DNA of 64,000 bases from Phaeodactylum tricornutum CCAP 1055/1. Its lineage: Eukaryota; Bacillariophyta; Bacillariophyceae; Surirellales; Neidiaceae. Made by a program: the position numbers and the translations under genes. The DNA lies in the NCBI RefSeq assembly GCF_000150955.2, contig NC_011691.1, positions 124,001-188,000 of the forward strand. Reading direction: 5' to 3'. Of this stretch, positions 62,060 to 64,000 are shown piece after piece (the stretch's first letter is position 1; each line of letters starts with the position of its first letter). The notes under the pieces are model-generated. The model was not told the origin of the DNA. It was given only the letters and a program-made list of their open reading frames with translations, and did no database searches.

Positions 62060-64000
62060 ATGAAGTTCACTTCCGTGACGCTAGCGTGTTTCTTCTTTGT
62101 CGAAAGCTCCGGTGTGAGCGCATTTACGTTTTCCACGCCCACACAAAGGCAACGCTCCATCCCGTTGCCGATTGTATCTTCCAGCCGTCGTACTAGGAGT
62201 GCGCTCCACGTATCGATCGGCCTCGGTCCGGATCCAAACGAGACTTCCGGCAAGCGCTCCGAGACCTTGGTAGCCGGAGTCGACTACGAAGTCCCTAATC
62301 ACGACGATTACCGCCTTTCGCGTCGGAGCAAGCTCGATCAAACTTGTGACGAATGGTTCGCCGGCTTGTTGGATGAAACGGAGGACGGCGTACTAGGCAG
62401 TCTGGTAACCGATGCCCGTACGGTGCTCACCACTCCGGTACCACTCGTCAACGATCTGGAGAATCCCGATTCATCCCACGACGATTGGACCCCGTACGTG
62501 AACACTCGCTTGCCCTGGACGCCCTTGGTACCGGCGTTTGGCTTGGAGCAGTTCGGCTTACCCGTGCCGCGCCGGAACGCCGAAACCTGGCGTCATTTCG
62601 ACGTGGCCTCCATGGTGGCGGAGTCGTACTCCAGTGCCGTAAAACACGACCACGAAGCCAAAGTAGACAAAATTGAACTATTCCGGGAACAATTGGCCGT
62701 TGCTGGTGGTTGGTTGGACGATAATGCTTGTGAAGCGCGATTAGTGTACATCAACGGGAGATTCGTACCGCAATTGTCCAAATCCAACGACGTCGCCCGC
62801 AATCTGGATTCCACCGACGGCCTTTCCAAACAATCTGTACAATATTTGTCGCGTCTGACGGACGGCTTTACGGACGAATTGGCGTCTCCCGTCCCGAATA
62901 ACGATATTCTCGAGACTTCCTACGCCCGGCTCTCCAGGCCGAATCACAATTTGGGCAACGCCACTACGCAGCTTGCCGTCAATTCACAACAAGGAACAGC
63001 CTGCTTTGCCGCGTTGAATACCATCAAAACAGGGGCAGTTGCGTACGTGCACGCGCCGAAGGGCTACAATCACATTGTTGCTGATGAACAAGGCGACGAA
63101 AACGATGAAGAAGGTCCTACCAGACCGAATCTGAAACCCGTCTTGATCGTCAACGCCGTGACCAAGTCCGGAGATGCAGCGGACCATGCCAAGGGAGTGG
63201 CATGTCATCCCCGGACACTTATAGTGGCCGAAGAATCTTCCCTTCTTTCAGTCGTACAAAGTTGCGTGGATTTGGACGATAACTCAGCTCATACACCCAA
63301 ATTGTACAATGGATATACACAGTGTTTCGTACACCAAAAAGCAAACGTCACACACTCCTACCTGGAAGAATCCGGTGGAATAGTTACAGCCGGAGTCGAG
63401 CGTAGTGACGACGAATTTGTCGCGGATGAGACAAAACCTCGCGAAATCGAATCGCGACGAAAGGATCTCCGCGACACTCACTTGGAAGCAATTGATGTAC
63501 ACATCATGGGAGCGGACGCCGCCTACGAAGGCACCATTATGAGTTTGGGCGGTAGCGGGCGCGTTCGGGTCGCGCTTAGTGTCGCGTTGCTGCAACCAGG
63601 TGCACACGCCGGAGTTAATGGATTTTCGCTAGCCGGCGGAGCACAACGTGTCGACATCAAAACAAACATTCATCACGTGGCCCAAGGCACCACCAGCCGA
63701 CAGGTACAAAAGAACATGATTGGTGGACGTGCCACTGGCGCCTTCCGTGGACGCATTCGTGTTGAACAATCGGCGCAACAAACGGAGAGCGAGCAATTGT
63801 CCCGTACGGTTTTATTGAGTGACAAGGCTCGGGCATGGGCGGTGCCCAGTCTAGAAATTATTGCCGACGATGTGCAGTGTGCGCACGGGGCAACCGTGTC
63901 CGACTTGAGCGAGGAGGAATTGTTTTATTTAAGATCGCGTGGTATGGGACAAGCCATGGCCCGCAATTTGTTGATGTACGCATTTTCTGGTGATGTTAGC
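62060..64000 (+). CDS. sufD: Plastid SufD, Fe-S cluster assembly scaffold subunit (3' end outside window)
   Basis: Open from the ATG at 62060 to the window edge (647 codons, no stop). The N-terminus (MKFTSVTLACFFFVESSGVSAFTFSTP) is a signal peptide with the ASAFAP-like cleavage site GVSAF, so the protein is imported into the complex plastid. The C-terminal part is the SufB/SufD core: GSGRVRVALSVALLQPGAHA, then VDIKTNIHHVAQGTTSRQVQKNM, then AFRGRIRVEQSAQQTESEQL, LLSDKARAWAVPSLEI, VQCAHGATVSDLSEEELFYL. Those motifs form the beta-helix of SufD in the SufBCD complex. In diatoms sufB and sufC are plastid-encoded, so this nuclear subunit must join them in the stroma. The N-terminal half is longer than in bacteria. 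It is the gene next to the double CRE palindrome. Confidence 0.93.
   Translation, partial: MKFTSVTLACFFFVESSGVSAFTFSTPTQRQRSIPLPIVSSSRRTRSALHVSIGLGPDPNETSGKRSETLVAGVDYEVPNHDDYRLSRRSKLDQTCDEWFAGLLDETEDGVLGSLVTDARTVLTTPVPLVNDLENPDSSHDDWTPYVNTRLPWTPLVPAFGLEQFGLPVPRRNAETWRHFDVASMVAESYSSAVKHDHEAKVDKIELFREQLAVAGGWLDDNACEARLVYINGRFVPQLSKSNDVARNLDSTDGLSKQSVQYLSRLTDGFTDELASPVPNNDILETSYARLSRPNHNLGNATTQLAVNSQQGTACFAALNTIKTGAVAYVHAPKGYNHIVADEQGDENDEEGPTRPNLKPVLIVNAVTKSGDAADHAKGVACHPRTLIVAEESSLLSVVQSCVDLDDNSAHTPKLYNGYTQCFVHQKANVTHSYLEESGGIVTAGVERSDDEFVADETKPREIESRRKDLRDTHLEAIDVHIMGADAAYEGTIMSLGGSGRVRVALSVALLQPGAHAGVNGFSLAGGAQRVDIKTNIHHVAQGTTSRQVQKNMIGGRATGAFRGRIRVEQSAQQTESEQLSRTVLLSDKARAWAVPSLEIIADDVQCAHGATVSDLSEEELFYLRSRGMGQAMARNLLMYAFSGDVS

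Overview
The window is nuclear DNA of a diatom and fits Phaeodactylum tricornutum best. The evidence is: single short GT-AG introns (about 76-177 bp) in dense gene space; several presequences made of a signal peptide followed by an ASAFAP-like Phe motif (diatom plastid import); three heat-shock-factor (HSF) genes within 11 kb, a family greatly expanded in diatoms; a DUF6824-like protein; and a nuclear sufD. No prokaryotic operon, CRISPR array or intact mobile element was seen. The species call rests on recognition, not on a search.

Layout. 0-12 kb: MTHFR (3 exons), a RING-finger protein, a SET-domain protein, a large type I membrane protein with a propeller-like ectodomain, an armadillo-like protein and an unknown spliced gene. 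12-20 kb: a truncated sulfide:quinone-reductase-like gene, a membrane protein with a cytidine-deaminase fold, a secreted GH28 polygalacturonase-like enzyme and a plastid-targeted protein of unknown function. 20-33 kb: a small stramenopile-type protein, HSF copy 1 (two introns), an RCC1-repeat protein, a coiled-coil protein, then HSF copies 2 and 3 (both intronless in the DNA-binding domain). 33-41 kb: tRNA-Arg(UCG), a protein built of repeated W-R-x-P motifs, a three-exon multi-pass membrane protein and a DUF6824-like gene with an unresolved frame change. 41-54 kb: a mitochondrial class V aminotransferase, a trypsin-like protease with a stalk, SBDS with a C-terminal zinc finger, a Cys/His-rich coiled-coil protein, an M11 (gametolysin-type) metalloprotease and a J-domain protein. 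54-64 kb: three long disordered basic proteins, then plastid SufD, which runs off the right edge.

Genes are mostly in divergent or convergent pairs rather than functional clusters. Regulatory DNA shows two recurring signals. CRE-like TGACGTCA/ACGTCA sites sit in several intergenic regions, including a perfect 18-bp double palindrome upstream of sufD and a group upstream of the aminotransferase. A short element, TTGACTGTGA, recurs on both strands far more often than chance predicts.

Start codons were set at the first in-frame ATG. Introns were placed by splice-site consensus plus reading-frame continuity, without transcript data. The most novel items are the W-R-x-P repeat protein, the HSF trio with differing intron content, the double CRE palindrome and the TTGACTGTGA element.
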